A stretch of 64,000 bases of DNA from Candidatus Saccharimonadota bacterium. Its GTDB lineage: Bacteria > Patescibacteriota > Saccharimonadia > Saccharimonadales > UBA4665. Position numbers and translations under genes: made by a program. Below are positions 33,034 through 43,034 of this stretch, piece after piece; the first letter of the stretch is position 1, and each line of letters starts with the position of its first letter. The notes under the pieces were generated by a model. It was not told where the DNA came from. It saw nothing but the letters and a program-made list of their open reading frames with translations, and did no database searches. The stretch spans positions 124,001 through 188,000 of the forward strand of contig JARIHI010000008.1 of assembly GCA_029288365.1 (NCBI GenBank). Direction: 5' to 3'.

Positions 33034-35514
33034 ATGATGCCAAGTAACCCAGATTTCCAAGAATTTATACAACGATTAACGAGTAATGCTCATGGCAGCT
33101 TACGCCACGCAGACGAAATTGCGCGTGGGCTAGGGAGCGCTTATATAGGTACAGAACACCTACTACTCGGTGTACTTGCTCAGGATACCAGTATGGCTGC
33201 CAAAATTTTAGAAGGCGTTGGAGTGACTTTGGATCGTGCGCGTTTGGCGCTTAACTTAACACCGAAAGCTCTCGTGATCAACATGGGTGCCAAAGGTTTG
33301 AGCGAAACAGTAAAACTTACGCTCAAAATGGCATATGACGTAGCGCAAGATTATGGTCAAGAATTTTGTGGCACGGAACATATTTTATACAGTATTTTAA
33401 GTCAGAAGAATGCGCGTGCGACGATTTTACTACGGGATATGAATGTTGACGTTGACGCTTTAGTGTCCGAGCTAGAGAGGTTCCTTAATCGTCAACAATT
33501 TGAAGAAGGCGGGAGTGGCGCAACGCAAAACAGGCGCAACGGACGCAAAAGTCGCAAAACAGCGCTTGATTTTTATGGCACTGATTTAACAGCGCAAGCT
33601 CAGAGTGGCAAACTAGATCCAGTGGTCGGACGCGAAAATCAAATTCGGCGAATGATTACGATATTAAATCGGCGTACCAAGAATAATCCGGTCTTAATTG
33701 GTGAGCCGGGTGTGGGCAAAACGGCAATAGTCGAAGGATTAGCCCAGCGTATCGCAACAGAGGATGTACCCGACGGCCTGCTTGATAAACGTATTGTTAT
33801 GCTGGACCTTGCTGCCATGATTGCTGGCACTAAGTATAGAGGCGAGTTTGAAGACCGATTGAAAAAAGTGATGTCAGAACTAGAGTCTGATAATCGTACC
33901 ATAGTATTTATCGATGAAATTCATTTGCTTGTGGGAGCAGGCGCGGCAGAAGGGGCTATGGATGCCGGCAATATTCTAAAACCTGCGTTAGCCCGACGAA
34001 AAATCCAGCTTATAGGCGCTACCACAACAGATGAATATACCAAACATATTGAAAAAGATGCTGCACTTGAACGTCGTTTCCAGCCTGTACAAGTACCTCC
34101 TGCTACCACTGCAGAGACCTTTGCGATTCTAAAGGGACTACGTAAGCATTACGAGGAATTTCACGGCGTAAAAATTGATGATGAAGTTCTGGAAGACACG
34201 GTGTTATTGGCAGACCGTTATATAAATGATCGATTCATGCCCGATAAAGCCATTGATTTGTTGGATGAGACAGCCGCCCATTTGCGCGTTGACAAAGGTA
34301 AGACACCGCCAGAGGTTCGACGGTTGCAAAAAGAATTAAAGTTAGTAAATGCTCGGATTGACGACGCGGTTGATGCCGAAGATTACGAGCGTGCTGCAAG
34401 AGAAAAGACTCGAGCCAGTCAGATAAATGAGGAGCTTGAAAAACTTCATGTTAGCGGTAAAAATGCCAAACGTCTTACTATGACCAGTGACGATATAGCG
34501 GAAGTGGTTTCGCGCATGACGGGTGTTCCCGTAGGTAAAGTTATCCGTTCTGAAGCAAAGTATCTATTAAGTCTTGAGAAGAATATGGGTAAGCACATTA
34601 TTGGCCAAGAAGAAGCTGTAGCTGCTGTTTCGCGGGCAGTCCGTCGCAGTCGTTCTGGCATATCAAGCGATAAACGGCCTATCGGTTCGTTCATTTTCTT
34701 GGGGCCTACAGGCGTTGGAAAGACCGAACTTGCTCGTGTGTTGGCACGAGAGTTCTTTGGCAGCGATGAAGCACTTATAAAAATAGACATGAGCGAATTT
34801 GGCGAACATCATAGTGTTGCGCGGCTGGTAGGTGCGCCAGCAGGTTATGTCGGCTACGATGACGGCGGTCAGTTGACCGACAAAGTTCGTCGTCAGCCGT
34901 ATAGTGTAGTGTTATTTGACGAGATTGAAAAAGCCCATCCAGAAACCTTTAACATGTTGTTGCAAATTCTTGAAGATGGACAGTTGAGTGATGCCAAAGG
35001 AAGAAAAATTGACTTTACTAATACGATTGTCATCATGACAAGTAATATTGGAGCTCAAAAATTGCAAAAAGAAGCCACGCTTGGTTTTAGTGCCCGCTCT
35101 GCATCAGATCAGAAGGATCTTGATGCGCTTCATGATACCAATAAAGACAAGGTGTTAGATGAACTGAAAAAAGCGATGCGTCCGGAGCTGCTCAACCGAA
35201 TTGATAAAACCATTGTATTTCGGGCTCTTACGAAAAAGGATATCTTCAAAATTATTGACTTACAGATAGACGAACTACGTGCACGTTTACAGAAAAAAGG
35301 TATTGGCCTACAACTTACGACAAACGGCAAACAATATCTACTTGATCATGGTTATGATGCCAAAAACGGTGTCCGGCCACTACGACGACTCATCCAGGAT
35401 ACTTTAGAAGACCATATCGCCTTACAGTTACTTGATGAACAGTACGCAACTGGCGATATCGTCAAAGTCTCAGCCAAACAAGGTGAGCTTGCGTACGTAG
35501 TTAGTGGCGAATAG
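33034..35514 (+). CDS. clpC: ATP-dependent Clp protease ATP-binding subunit ClpC
   Basis: ClpC is a Hsp100 AAA+ unfoldase that feeds proteins to ClpP. The 826-residue protein has the N-terminal Clp-N repeats ([22 protein letters not shown]), a first AAA module with [13 protein letters not shown], a UVR-type middle motif ([15 protein letters not shown]) typical of ClpC, and a second AAA module with [13 protein letters not shown] chose ATG 33034 after AAGGAGGG at 33015-33022; spacing is slightly long, and the GTG at 33022 is too close. A CIRCE operator upstream implies HrcA control. Confidence 0.96.
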   Translation: MMPSNPDFQEFIQRLTSNAHGSLRHADEIARGLGSAYIGTEHLLLGVLAQDTSMAAKILEGVGVTLDRARLALNLTPKALVINMGAKGLSETVKLTLKMAYDVAQDYGQEFCGTEHILYSILSQKNARATILLRDMNVDVDALVSELERFLNRQQFEEGGSGATQNRRNGRKSRKTALDFYGTDLTAQAQSGKLDPVVGRENQIRRMITILNRRTKNNPVLIGEPGVGKTAIVEGLAQRIATEDVPDGLLDKRIVMLDLAAMIAGTKYRGEFEDRLKKVMSELESDNRTIVFIDEIHLLVGAGAAEGAMDAGNILKPALARRKIQLIGATTTDEYTKHIEKDAALERRFQPVQVPPATTAETFAILKGLRKHYEEFHGVKIDDEVLEDTVLLADRYINDRFMPDKAIDLLDETAAHLRVDKGKTPPEVRRLQKELKLVNARIDDAVDAEDYERAAREKTRASQINEELEKLHVSGKNAKRLTMTSDDIAEVVSRMTGVPVGKVIRSEAKYLLSLEKNMGKHIIGQEEAVAAVSRAVRRSRSGISSDKRPIGSFIFLGPTGVGKTELARVLAREFFGSDEALIKIDMSEFGEHHSVARLVGAPAGYVGYDDGGQLTDKVRRQPYSVVLFDEIEKAHPETFNMLLQILEDGQLSDAKGRKIDFTNTIVIMTSNIGAQKLQKEATLGFSARSASDQKDLDALHDTNKDKVLDELKKAMRPELLNRIDKTIVFRALTKKDIFKIIDLQIDELRARLQKKGIGLQLTTNGKQYLLDHGYDAKNGVRPLRRLIQDTLEDHIALQLLDEQYATGDIVKVSAKQGELAYVVSGE

Positions 35515-35542
35515 ACACCTCGAACGCTATACTAGGTTAGGT

Positions 35543-36523
35543 ATGGAACAATCTTCGTCTCGTAAGCGGATTGTATTAGCAACAATATCGGCTATAGTGG
35601 TTTGGCTGTTCGTTGCTTTTCTGTTTTTTGAACGCCAAGCCGTATACGATTGGTGGCGTTTGCGTGACTATACTCCACCATCTGACGTTGCAGCTTTAGC
35701 CGATCAGACTACGATGAAAGATGATGCACGACGTGTATTTTATGTCTATCATCCGGCCATAGAGTCTCGCGCCACCTTTAATCAGCATTGTCGTGACGGG
35801 GAGTTCACTATTGTATTGGGTTGCTACGCAGCCGGTAGGGGCATATATATATTTGACGTCACTGATCCAAGACTAGAAGGAGTAGAAGAAGTTACTGCTG
35901 CTCACGAGTTCTTGCATGCTGCGTATGATCGCCTACCTAAAGATGAGCAGAAAAAAGTCGATAGCTTAACCGCAGCTGCATATGCCAATTTAAATGATAC
36001 TCGGATAAAAGACACAGTCGAGGAATATCGCAAGCACGATCCTTCGGTAGTACCCAACGAATTACATTCTATTTTGGGTAGCGAAGTGGCTAATTTGCCC
36101 CCTGAACTCGAGCAATACTATAGTCGGTACTTTACAGATCGTAAGCGAATCGTGGCATTTTCTGAAGCCTATGAGTCCGCCTTTACTGAAAGGAAAAACC
36201 AAGCTAAAGCGTACGAGCAGCAATTAGGTACACTAAAGAATCAAATAGAGGCCACCAATAGCCAACTCGAAGCTGAATACCAGCGCCTTGACGCACAAGC
36301 AGATGCTATACAAGACAGCAGGAACTCGACAGACCCTGACGTTTTTAATAGTCGAGTAGATAGCTACCAGGCGGCTGTAAGCGCCTATAATAGAAAAGTT
36401 ACAGAAGTCTCGAGTATGGTAGATACATACAATAAGCTGTACGAACAATATAAAGTGCTTATAGTAGAACAGCAAGACTTATTCCGCGCGATAGATAGTC
36501 GGCCCCAGGAAATTAATAGATAA
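35543..36523 (+). CDS. Membrane-anchored HExxH protein with coiled coil
   Basis: This 326-residue protein has a basic start, one membrane anchor (about residues 10-30, IVLATISAIVVWLFVAFLFF) and an extracytoplasmic region. It contains AAHEFLHAAYD, matching the HExxH zinc-protease motif, and FTIVLGCYAAGRGIYIFDV before it. The C-terminal 110 residues are rich in Gln/Glu heptads and likely form a coiled coil. A membrane-bound metallopeptidase-like function is plausible, but the third zinc ligand is not evident. TATACT at 35528-35533 lies 9 nt before the ATG. Confidence 0.8.
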   Translation: MEQSSSRKRIVLATISAIVVWLFVAFLFFERQAVYDWWRLRDYTPPSDVAALADQTTMKDDARRVFYVYHPAIESRATFNQHCRDGEFTIVLGCYAAGRGIYIFDVTDPRLEGVEEVTAAHEFLHAAYDRLPKDEQKKVDSLTAAAYANLNDTRIKDTVEEYRKHDPSVVPNELHSILGSEVANLPPELEQYYSRYFTDRKRIVAFSEAYESAFTERKNQAKAYEQQLGTLKNQIEATNSQLEAEYQRLDAQADAIQDSRNSTDPDVFNSRVDSYQAAVSAYNRKVTEVSSMVDTYNKLYEQYKVLIVEQQDLFRAIDSRPQEINR

Positions 36524-36572
36524 GAGCAACCCACTGTTTCCTGGTTCTTAATTACTTTATACTAGAGACTAT

Positions 36573-37925
36573 ATGGCCAAGAAAGATATACATCAATATG
36601 TATGCACTAATTGCGGGGCAGTATCGACTGCTTGGAGCGGACGGTGTTTTAACTGCGGCGAATGGAATACTCTAGTAGAGCAAATCCCGGAAATTATGGA
36701 AGGTGCGCCGACAAACGGAAAAATCTTACCAGCTACGAACATCGGCGCCACCATTAAAGAGGACTTCCGACGTACGGCGACTACGATTGATGAAGTGGAT
36801 GTGGTCTTGGGTGGTGGTATTGTCGGCGGCAGTGTTAATCTGATTGCTGGGCAGCCGGGCATCGGTAAAAGTACGCTCCTTATGCAGCTTGCAAATGCAT
36901 TAGGCAAACAAGTGGGGGTACTATATATCAGCGCGGAAGAGTCGGCACATCAGGTAGCGCTTAGAGCTGAACGGTTAGGCGTGAAGGCATCGAAGCTACA
37001 GATTGCGACTGCTAATTCTGCTAATGATATAGCAGCGACCATTGCCGAAGGCAAATATCGAGTAGTAATTGTTGACTCAGTGCAAATGATATCAGTTGAC
37101 GAACTATCTTCCGCAGCTGGTACAGTAAGCCAGATTACTGCGAGTACACAAATTATTACTAATGCAGCCAAGCAAACAAACACTGCTGTTGTTTTGGTTG
37201 GTCATGTTACAAAAGAAGGTTCTATTGCCGGGCCAAAAGTACTTGAACATGTGGTTGACGTAGTTTTGCAACTGGAGGGTGATCGTTATGGCGGATTTAA
37301 GGTATTACGTGCGGTAAAAAATCGCTATGGTGCTACCAATGAAACAGGTATTTTTGAAATGAAAGACACTGGACTTCTACCTGTTGCTAATCCATCAGCT
37401 GCTTTACTGGCTGAACGCCAGGCCAGCGATGGTTCAATCGTCTTGGCTACCATGGAAGGCACGAGGCCTATTTTGGTAGAAGTCCAGGCTCTGGTGAACC
37501 CTACCAGCTATGGCTATCCTAAGCGTGCTGCCAGCGGTATGGACTTAAATAGATTGAATTTGCTAGTAGCAATGCTTGAAAAGCGTACTAAATTAAAGCT
37601 TGCCGAACATGATATCTATATAAATATCGTCGGCGGTATCCGTATCACTGAACCGGCTGCTGATTTGGCAGTATGCATGGCCATCGGCACGGCAGCTAAG
37701 GGTATGCAGCTTGCCAAAAACTTAGTGGTATTCGGCGAGGTTGGTCTGCTTGGCGAAGTTCGACACGTACCATTTGCCGATAAGCGTTTAGCAGAAGCTA
37801 AGAAACTGGGCTTTGATGGTGCAATCGGGCCAAAGACCAAAGGCTTAAGCGCGACTCAAAACAAATTACTTCACGTTGCGACTGATGTGCGTCAGGCGCT
37901 TAACCAGTTCTTAGAGAAGGACTAG
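36573..37925 (+). CDS. radA: DNA repair protein RadA (Sms)
   Basis: RadA processes recombination intermediates and branch migration. The 450-residue protein has the N-terminal C4 zinc finger (CTNCG, CFNCGEWNT), the RecA-like core with GQPGIGKSTLLMQ, the RadA-specific KNRYG motif, and a Lon-protease-like C-terminal domain (from about residue 290). TATACT at 36558-36563 lies 9 nt before the ATG, again suggesting a very short leader. It converges with the PBP gene, with 11 bp between. Confidence 0.96.
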   Translation: MAKKDIHQYVCTNCGAVSTAWSGRCFNCGEWNTLVEQIPEIMEGAPTNGKILPATNIGATIKEDFRRTATTIDEVDVVLGGGIVGGSVNLIAGQPGIGKSTLLMQLANALGKQVGVLYISAEESAHQVALRAERLGVKASKLQIATANSANDIAATIAEGKYRVVIVDSVQMISVDELSSAAGTVSQITASTQIITNAAKQTNTAVVLVGHVTKEGSIAGPKVLEHVVDVVLQLEGDRYGGFKVLRAVKNRYGATNETGIFEMKDTGLLPVANPSAALLAERQASDGSIVLATMEGTRPILVEVQALVNPTSYGYPKRAASGMDLNRLNLLVAMLEKRTKLKLAEHDIYINIVGGIRITEPAADLAVCMAIGTAAKGMQLAKNLVVFGEVGLLGEVRHVPFADKRLAEAKKLGFDGAIGPKTKGLSATQNKLLHVATDVRQALNQFLEKD

Positions 37926-37936
37926 CACCGCTAACG

Positions 37937-40732
37937 TTAAGGAGTTGGAGGCGCAGAAGGCGCAGCTGCTACAGGAACTGAAACGCTACCGGAAGAGGCG
38001 CCGTATAGTACGCTGTCCAAAACGTTTGCAGAAGCGGTAAACGTGCCTGCCGCTGTCGGTACATAGTCAAATCTCACAGTATTGCCTGCCACTTGTGAGC
38101 TGGCTTTTTGACCATTGATATACAGGTCGACTACGCCTCCACCTACTGTACGAGCTGGATCAACCAGTGCATGGGTGCCTTGAACAATTGTGATCGTGAG
38201 CTGACAAACATTGTTGACAGTACACGGAGTTGATGGGTTTAGAACCGTGACGGTAGGCTTGATGTCGCTACAATTATGAACGTCGTCAGTTGCAGTGGTA
38301 TTAGCTGCGGCTGAACTACTGCTCCTGCCACCGGCATCAACGAATATATCGATAGAAAAGCTGCTCGTTTTTGCGTTGCTGGCGGTTTGTTTGGCTGCTT
38401 GAGGCGTACAATCGGTTGCAAGTTTATTAGATACCTTGTCTATGACTTGGGAGGTGTTACCTGCGGCTTTTGGCTTGTACCATGACGGATAGAGGTCAGT
38501 TGCAGGACTTGGCTCACGCGAGCTGCTTCCTACATGGTTTCGCACTACGTATGCTGGAGCGCTCTTTACGCCAGATGGTTTTTCCCAATTCTTAGCGGGC
38601 ACGCCCTTGTGAGCATCTTTCATCCAGTTGAATATGATGGGTCGAGTCATGTTCTCCATAAATCCTGACATAGCATGAGTTCGATCATGATAGCCAACCC
38701 ATACACCCGCGGCATATTTAGTGGAATAACTCATCATTAGACCGTCTTTTGCATCGTTAGTAGTACCGGTTTTAACGGCGAACTTCCAGCCGTTAAAATT
38801 GTGAATTTTAGTACTCATATAACTTGCGTTCGGATCAGAAAGCATGTCGCTAATAATGTATGCAGTGTCGGGCCTAATCACTTGCTTGCTCTTGGGTTGT
38901 TTCCATTTATCAAGCGTTTTGCCGCCAGCATCATCAATTTGTAGTATATAGGTATTCGGGATGTAAGAGCCGCCTCGTGAAAGGGTGCTATACCCATTGA
39001 CATGCTCATCAAGCTTAAGATAAGCACCATCACCAATAGCAGATGAAGCATAACACGGAGCAGATTTTGTAAGCGTCTCATCACCCGGTTCGTAACAATT
39101 GTATCCGCTGACGAGCCCCATAGACTTAGCTGTTTTGATGGTCTTCTCTACGCCAGCAATAAGCATAGCCTTAACGGCTGGCACATTTCTTGAGCCGCCG
39201 AGTGCATAACGGACGGTAACAGGCCCGGGATATTTGAAGTCGTAATCCCATAAACAGTTAGCGCCAGGATTATTTTTTGGACGCTGTTTGTTGGTACACG
39301 GATAGCCGGTTATTGGGCCTTGGGTATCATATAGCACCGAGCCAGCACCAGCGCTGGTGGAATTTTCAATTAATGTTGCATAATCATAGGGCTTGAAGCT
39401 TGATCCAGGCGGCAACTGGGTTTGGGCGTAATTTATTTGTCCAAACTCTGGGTTGCTAAAATCGACTCCTCCAACCACAGCAACCATTTGACCGGTCTGT
39501 ACGTCTTCGGCTGCGAAAGCTGCTGTGTCACCTTTTTGGCGTTTAATTATAGGCAGAGCGGCGGCAACGCGTTTCTCGGCGGCCACTTGAAGATTTAAAT
39601 CAAGCGTTGTGGTTACTTTCCAGCCACCACGGTTCACAGTACTTGAGCCGTATTTGCGCTCCAACTCTTTCTTGGCCGCTAATACAAAATACGGAGCTTT
39701 GATTCCGCTGTATTTTGGTTGTCGTGGCTGAACAGTTGCAAGGACGTCTACTTTTTTAGCTTCGTCGGCCTCTTGTTTGGATATCATTTTTTGTTCGACC
39801 ATCTGATCAAGAATATAGTGCTGACGCCCTACCAAAGCTTCTTGATTATAGTCAGGATTGTAGGGCGAATAATAAGTAGGTGACTGTGGAATGGCTGCTA
39901 AAAACGATGCTTGTGACAACGTGAGGTCTTTAGCACTAGTATGGAAATAATTACGGGCGGCTGCTTCTACGCCGTACTCTATACCTCCGTAAGGGGCAAT
40001 GTTGAGGTAGCCGGTGAGAATATCTTTTTTAGAATATTCTCGTTCCAGTTCCACTGCTAAAATAAGTTCCTTGATCTTTCGAGTATAGGTACGATCTTCG
40101 GTCCAGTCCTGGTTTAGCTTGACCAATTGTTGTGTAATCGTAGAACCGCCTTGTCTGGGCCCGCCTCCTGTTAAATCATTTAAAGCAGCACGGCTCAGTC
40201 CGGATACATCAAAAGCACCATGTTTGTAGAAGTTTTTGTCCTCAATTGCAATAGTGGCATCTTTCATATGCTTAGATATCTGAGTATCTTTTACTGGAAA
40301 TCGTTGGACCGCATCGTAATCTTGCCACAGAACAGTTTGGCCAGTACGGTCATAATACGTAATGCTTCCACCGATGCTTGAGCCTTCTATGTCTGTAATT
40401 TTAGGAAGATCTTTGCGGAAGTAGGCGAAGGTGCCCACTAACAACAAGAACCCGGCCAAAATGCCAATGCCGGTAATCTTGAGTGCCATAATACCGCCTT
40501 CACGACTAAACCAGTATGCAGCCAATCGTTGAGGATGCATTCGATATGCCAGGCGTTTAAAACGATTTTTTGGAAGCGTACTTAAATACGCGGCTTTTTC
40601 GCGAGCACGTATATCTTTACGAGCACGTGACCTTTCTGATATAGAACGGTTGAGTTTTATAGTTTTGCCGCTTTTTGTCGTAAAGGTATTCTGGCCGCGT
40701 TTACGGCCTAGATTATTCCGAGGTTTATTCAT
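37937..40732 (-). CDS. Class A penicillin-binding protein (transglycosylase/transpeptidase)
   Basis: This 931-residue envelope enzyme polymerises and cross-links peptidoglycan. It has a long basic cytoplasmic N-terminus, one membrane anchor (about residues 80-105), a GT51 glycosyltransferase domain (EDKNFYKHGAFD, GGSTITQQLVK) and a transpeptidase domain with the nucleophile motif SSFK, then SRN and KTGTTNDAKDG. A Ser/Thr-rich linker and an Ig-like domain end in a Pro-rich tail (APSAPPTP). A GGGAG Shine-Dalgarno precedes the start. It indicates a peptidoglycan wall. Confidence 0.95.
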   Translation of the reverse strand: MNKPRNNLGRKRGQNTFTTKSGKTIKLNRSISERSRARKDIRAREKAAYLSTLPKNRFKRLAYRMHPQRLAAYWFSREGGIMALKITGIGILAGFLLLVGTFAYFRKDLPKITDIEGSSIGGSITYYDRTGQTVLWQDYDAVQRFPVKDTQISKHMKDATIAIEDKNFYKHGAFDVSGLSRAALNDLTGGGPRQGGSTITQQLVKLNQDWTEDRTYTRKIKELILAVELEREYSKKDILTGYLNIAPYGGIEYGVEAAARNYFHTSAKDLTLSQASFLAAIPQSPTYYSPYNPDYNQEALVGRQHYILDQMVEQKMISKQEADEAKKVDVLATVQPRQPKYSGIKAPYFVLAAKKELERKYGSSTVNRGGWKVTTTLDLNLQVAAEKRVAAALPIIKRQKGDTAAFAAEDVQTGQMVAVVGGVDFSNPEFGQINYAQTQLPPGSSFKPYDYATLIENSTSAGAGSVLYDTQGPITGYPCTNKQRPKNNPGANCLWDYDFKYPGPVTVRYALGGSRNVPAVKAMLIAGVEKTIKTAKSMGLVSGYNCYEPGDETLTKSAPCYASSAIGDGAYLKLDEHVNGYSTLSRGGSYIPNTYILQIDDAGGKTLDKWKQPKSKQVIRPDTAYIISDMLSDPNASYMSTKIHNFNGWKFAVKTGTTNDAKDGLMMSYSTKYAAGVWVGYHDRTHAMSGFMENMTRPIIFNWMKDAHKGVPAKNWEKPSGVKSAPAYVVRNHVGSSSREPSPATDLYPSWYKPKAAGNTSQVIDKVSNKLATDCTPQAAKQTASNAKTSSFSIDIFVDAGGRSSSSAAANTTATDDVHNCSDIKPTVTVLNPSTPCTVNNVCQLTITIVQGTHALVDPARTVGGGVVDLYINGQKASSQVAGNTVRFDYVPTAAGTFTASANVLDSVLYGASSGSVSVPVAAAPSAPPTP

Positions 40733-40876
40733 GTAGTTCTAATTTCTCCCTAATGCCCACATTCCATCAAACAGTACACGCTTAATTATAGCAAAAAATG
40801 CGCTTGTGCAACGGCCATTTCTTTGACAATCTAGCCATCGGCAAATTGCTTCAGATAGGCTATACTTAAGTCCAAT

Positions 40877-42130
40877 ATGGACACTATGATGCTATCGCAG
40901 GAATTACAGTGGCGTGGCTTTGTCAACCAAACCACTTACAAAGATATTACCGAACTAGACAAAAGCCCAATTACTTTTTATTGGGGGGTTGATCCGAGTG
41001 CCGACAGTATGACAGTAGGCAATTTGGCCATCGCGATGATGGTGAGACATTTTATACGACACGGGCATAGTGCCGTATTGCTGGTTGGTGGGGCCACAGG
41101 CTTGATTGGTGACCCCGATGGCAAAACTCAAGAACGTGATCTGAAATCCGTTGAAGAAATCGAAAAAAACAAAACAGCAATTGTAGCACAATATCAGCGG
41201 ATTTTTAACGAGCAGCCATTCGAGGTAGTTGATAATTACGACTGGTTCAAAAATATTGGTTACCTAGAGTTTTTGCGAGATGTCGGTAAACATGTGCCGA
41301 TGCGTCAAATGCTGGGGCGCGATTTTGTGCAGAGCCGTTTGGGTGAGAGTGGTTCCGGCATCAGTTACGCAGAATTTAGCTATTCTTTAATTCAAGGGTA
41401 TGACTTTTTGCATTTACACCGGGAAAAAAATGTCACGCTGCAAGTATGTGGTGCCGACCAATGGGGTAACAGTATTACCGGTGTTGATCTGATACGTCGT
41501 ATTACCGGTGATGAAGTCCACGTATGGTCTGCTCCGTTGGTGGTTAACAAGGTTACAGGCGTAAAGTTTGGTAAAAGTGAAGCGGGTGCAGTATGGCTTG
41601 ATCCGAATAAAACTTCACCGACGCAATTTTATCAATTTTGGGTCAACGCGGACGACCAGGGTGTAGAAGATTACCTCAAGATATACACTGAGCTCTCGCA
41701 AGGTGAAATCACCCAAATTGTGGCGGAGCATAATCAAGACCCTGGTAAGCGTTACGCCCAAAAGCGTTTGGCCAACGAAGTAACGCAAATAGTGCATGGT
41801 TCAAAACATACTGAAATTGCTCAAGAAATAACCAGTATCTTGGTTGGTCAGTTCGACTGGGTGAACATAAACGAAGAAATTTTAGCCGAACTCCGCAAAG
41901 AAATACCCTCTGCCCACGTTGCTAGCCAATCAAGTGTTATTGAAGCGTTGGTAAGCTCGGGTTTAGCAGAGTCAAACAGTGAAGCCAGGCGGTTGCTACA
42001 AAGTAACGCAGTGTCAATAAATGGAGAAAAAGTCCAACGCGAACAGTTTGAGGCGACGGATTTTCATAATGGTCGTTTGCTTTTAAGAAAGGGCAAAAAA
42101 TTTAGAGATTCGGCGTTAGTGGAACTATAG
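40877..42130 (+). CDS. tyrS: Tyrosyl-tRNA synthetase
   Basis: TyrRS charges tRNA-Tyr. The 417-residue class I enzyme has the Rossmann start YWGVDPSADSMTVGNLA (HIGH-like region), GGATGLIGDPDGK, CGADQWGNSITG, the KFGKSE version of KMSKS, and a C-terminal S4 RNA-binding domain (SNSEARRLLQSNAVSINGEKV). TATACT at 40861-40866 lies 10 nt before the ATG; other ATGs follow at residues 4 and 5. Confidence 0.96.
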   Translation: MDTMMLSQELQWRGFVNQTTYKDITELDKSPITFYWGVDPSADSMTVGNLAIAMMVRHFIRHGHSAVLLVGGATGLIGDPDGKTQERDLKSVEEIEKNKTAIVAQYQRIFNEQPFEVVDNYDWFKNIGYLEFLRDVGKHVPMRQMLGRDFVQSRLGESGSGISYAEFSYSLIQGYDFLHLHREKNVTLQVCGADQWGNSITGVDLIRRITGDEVHVWSAPLVVNKVTGVKFGKSEAGAVWLDPNKTSPTQFYQFWVNADDQGVEDYLKIYTELSQGEITQIVAEHNQDPGKRYAQKRLANEVTQIVHGSKHTEIAQEITSILVGQFDWVNINEEILAELRKEIPSAHVASQSSVIEALVSSGLAESNSEARRLLQSNAVSINGEKVQREQFEATDFHNGRLLLRKGKKFRDSALVEL

Positions 42131-42144
42131 TATACTAAGAGGCT

Positions 42145-43005
42145 ATGAGCACACAGAAAACGAAATCCATACCCAACAAACCCAACACAACAAAAAAATC
42201 TTCTCCAAAAAAAACTCCTAGGAAATCTCCTGCAAAGAAGCAGGCAGTTACTACAAGACGAGCTGACCAGTATGATGACCCAAATCATAACTACCTCCAC
42301 TACTGGAATGGCCGTGATTACGAACACGCGTCAGAAGAGGTCGCTATTACACGCCTCATTAAAGATAAAAAATTTAAACACGCTGTAGATGTGGGTGGGG
42401 GGTATGGTCGACTCTGTTTACTCCTTGAACAGTACGCCGACAAAGTAACGCTAGCTGAACCCAGCCAACAGCAACTCGATATCGCCAAAGAATTCCTAAA
42501 AGACCATCCTGAGATAGATCGGAAACTTTTACAAGCAGGTGATCTAAAATTTAAAGGTGGTTCGATTGATCTGATGACAGTAATCCGGGTGATGCATCAT
42601 TTACCCGATCCGACCCCAGAATTTAAGGAATTCCATAGAGTTTTGAGTGATAAAGGCTACCTTATCCTCGAAGTTGCCAATTATGCACATGGTCGCAATC
42701 GTGTGAAATATATTTTGAAGGGTAAATCGTTGCCCAAAGAACCGGTAGACATTCGTTCTGCAGAAAATAAACGCAAAGATGAAATCCCATTCGTAAACCA
42801 CAATCCACATACAATAATTAAGCAACTGGCGCATGCTGGGCTTAAGGTCGAGCGGACGCTTTCAGTGTCAAATTTACGCAGTCCAGGACTTAAAAAAATA
42901 GTTCCGCAGAAGCTGATGCTCCGTGTAGAGAAGAGTTTGCAGCCGACATTGGCTAATATTTACTTTGGCCCGAGTGTCTTTTTCTTGGTAAAAAAAGCCA
43001 AGTAA
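42145..43005 (+). CDS. SAM-dependent class I methyltransferase
   Basis: This 286-residue protein has a Lys/Pro/Thr-rich N-terminal tail (about 35 residues), then a Methyltransf_11-type domain with the glycine-rich SAM motif VDVGGGYGRL, an acidic loop (TLAEPS), and VIRVMHHLPDP with the post-II motif. Substrate is unknown; the lysine-rich N-terminus could contact nucleic acid or membrane. TATACT at 42131-42136 is 8 nt before the ATG. Confidence 0.87.
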   Translation: MSTQKTKSIPNKPNTTKKSSPKKTPRKSPAKKQAVTTRRADQYDDPNHNYLHYWNGRDYEHASEEVAITRLIKDKKFKHAVDVGGGYGRLCLLLEQYADKVTLAEPSQQQLDIAKEFLKDHPEIDRKLLQAGDLKFKGGSIDLMTVIRVMHHLPDPTPEFKEFHRVLSDKGYLILEVANYAHGRNRVKYILKGKSLPKEPVDIRSAENKRKDEIPFVNHNPHTIIKQLAHAGLKVERTLSVSNLRSPGLKKIVPQKLMLRVEKSLQPTLANIYFGPSVFFLVKKAK

Positions 43006-43034
43006 GCATGCTTCCCCTATAATAAAGGGATACT

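Noticed and set aside
40823-40866. TTGACA as -35 of tyrS
   Set aside because: It lies 32 bp upstream of the TATACT at 40861, too far for a standard promoter.
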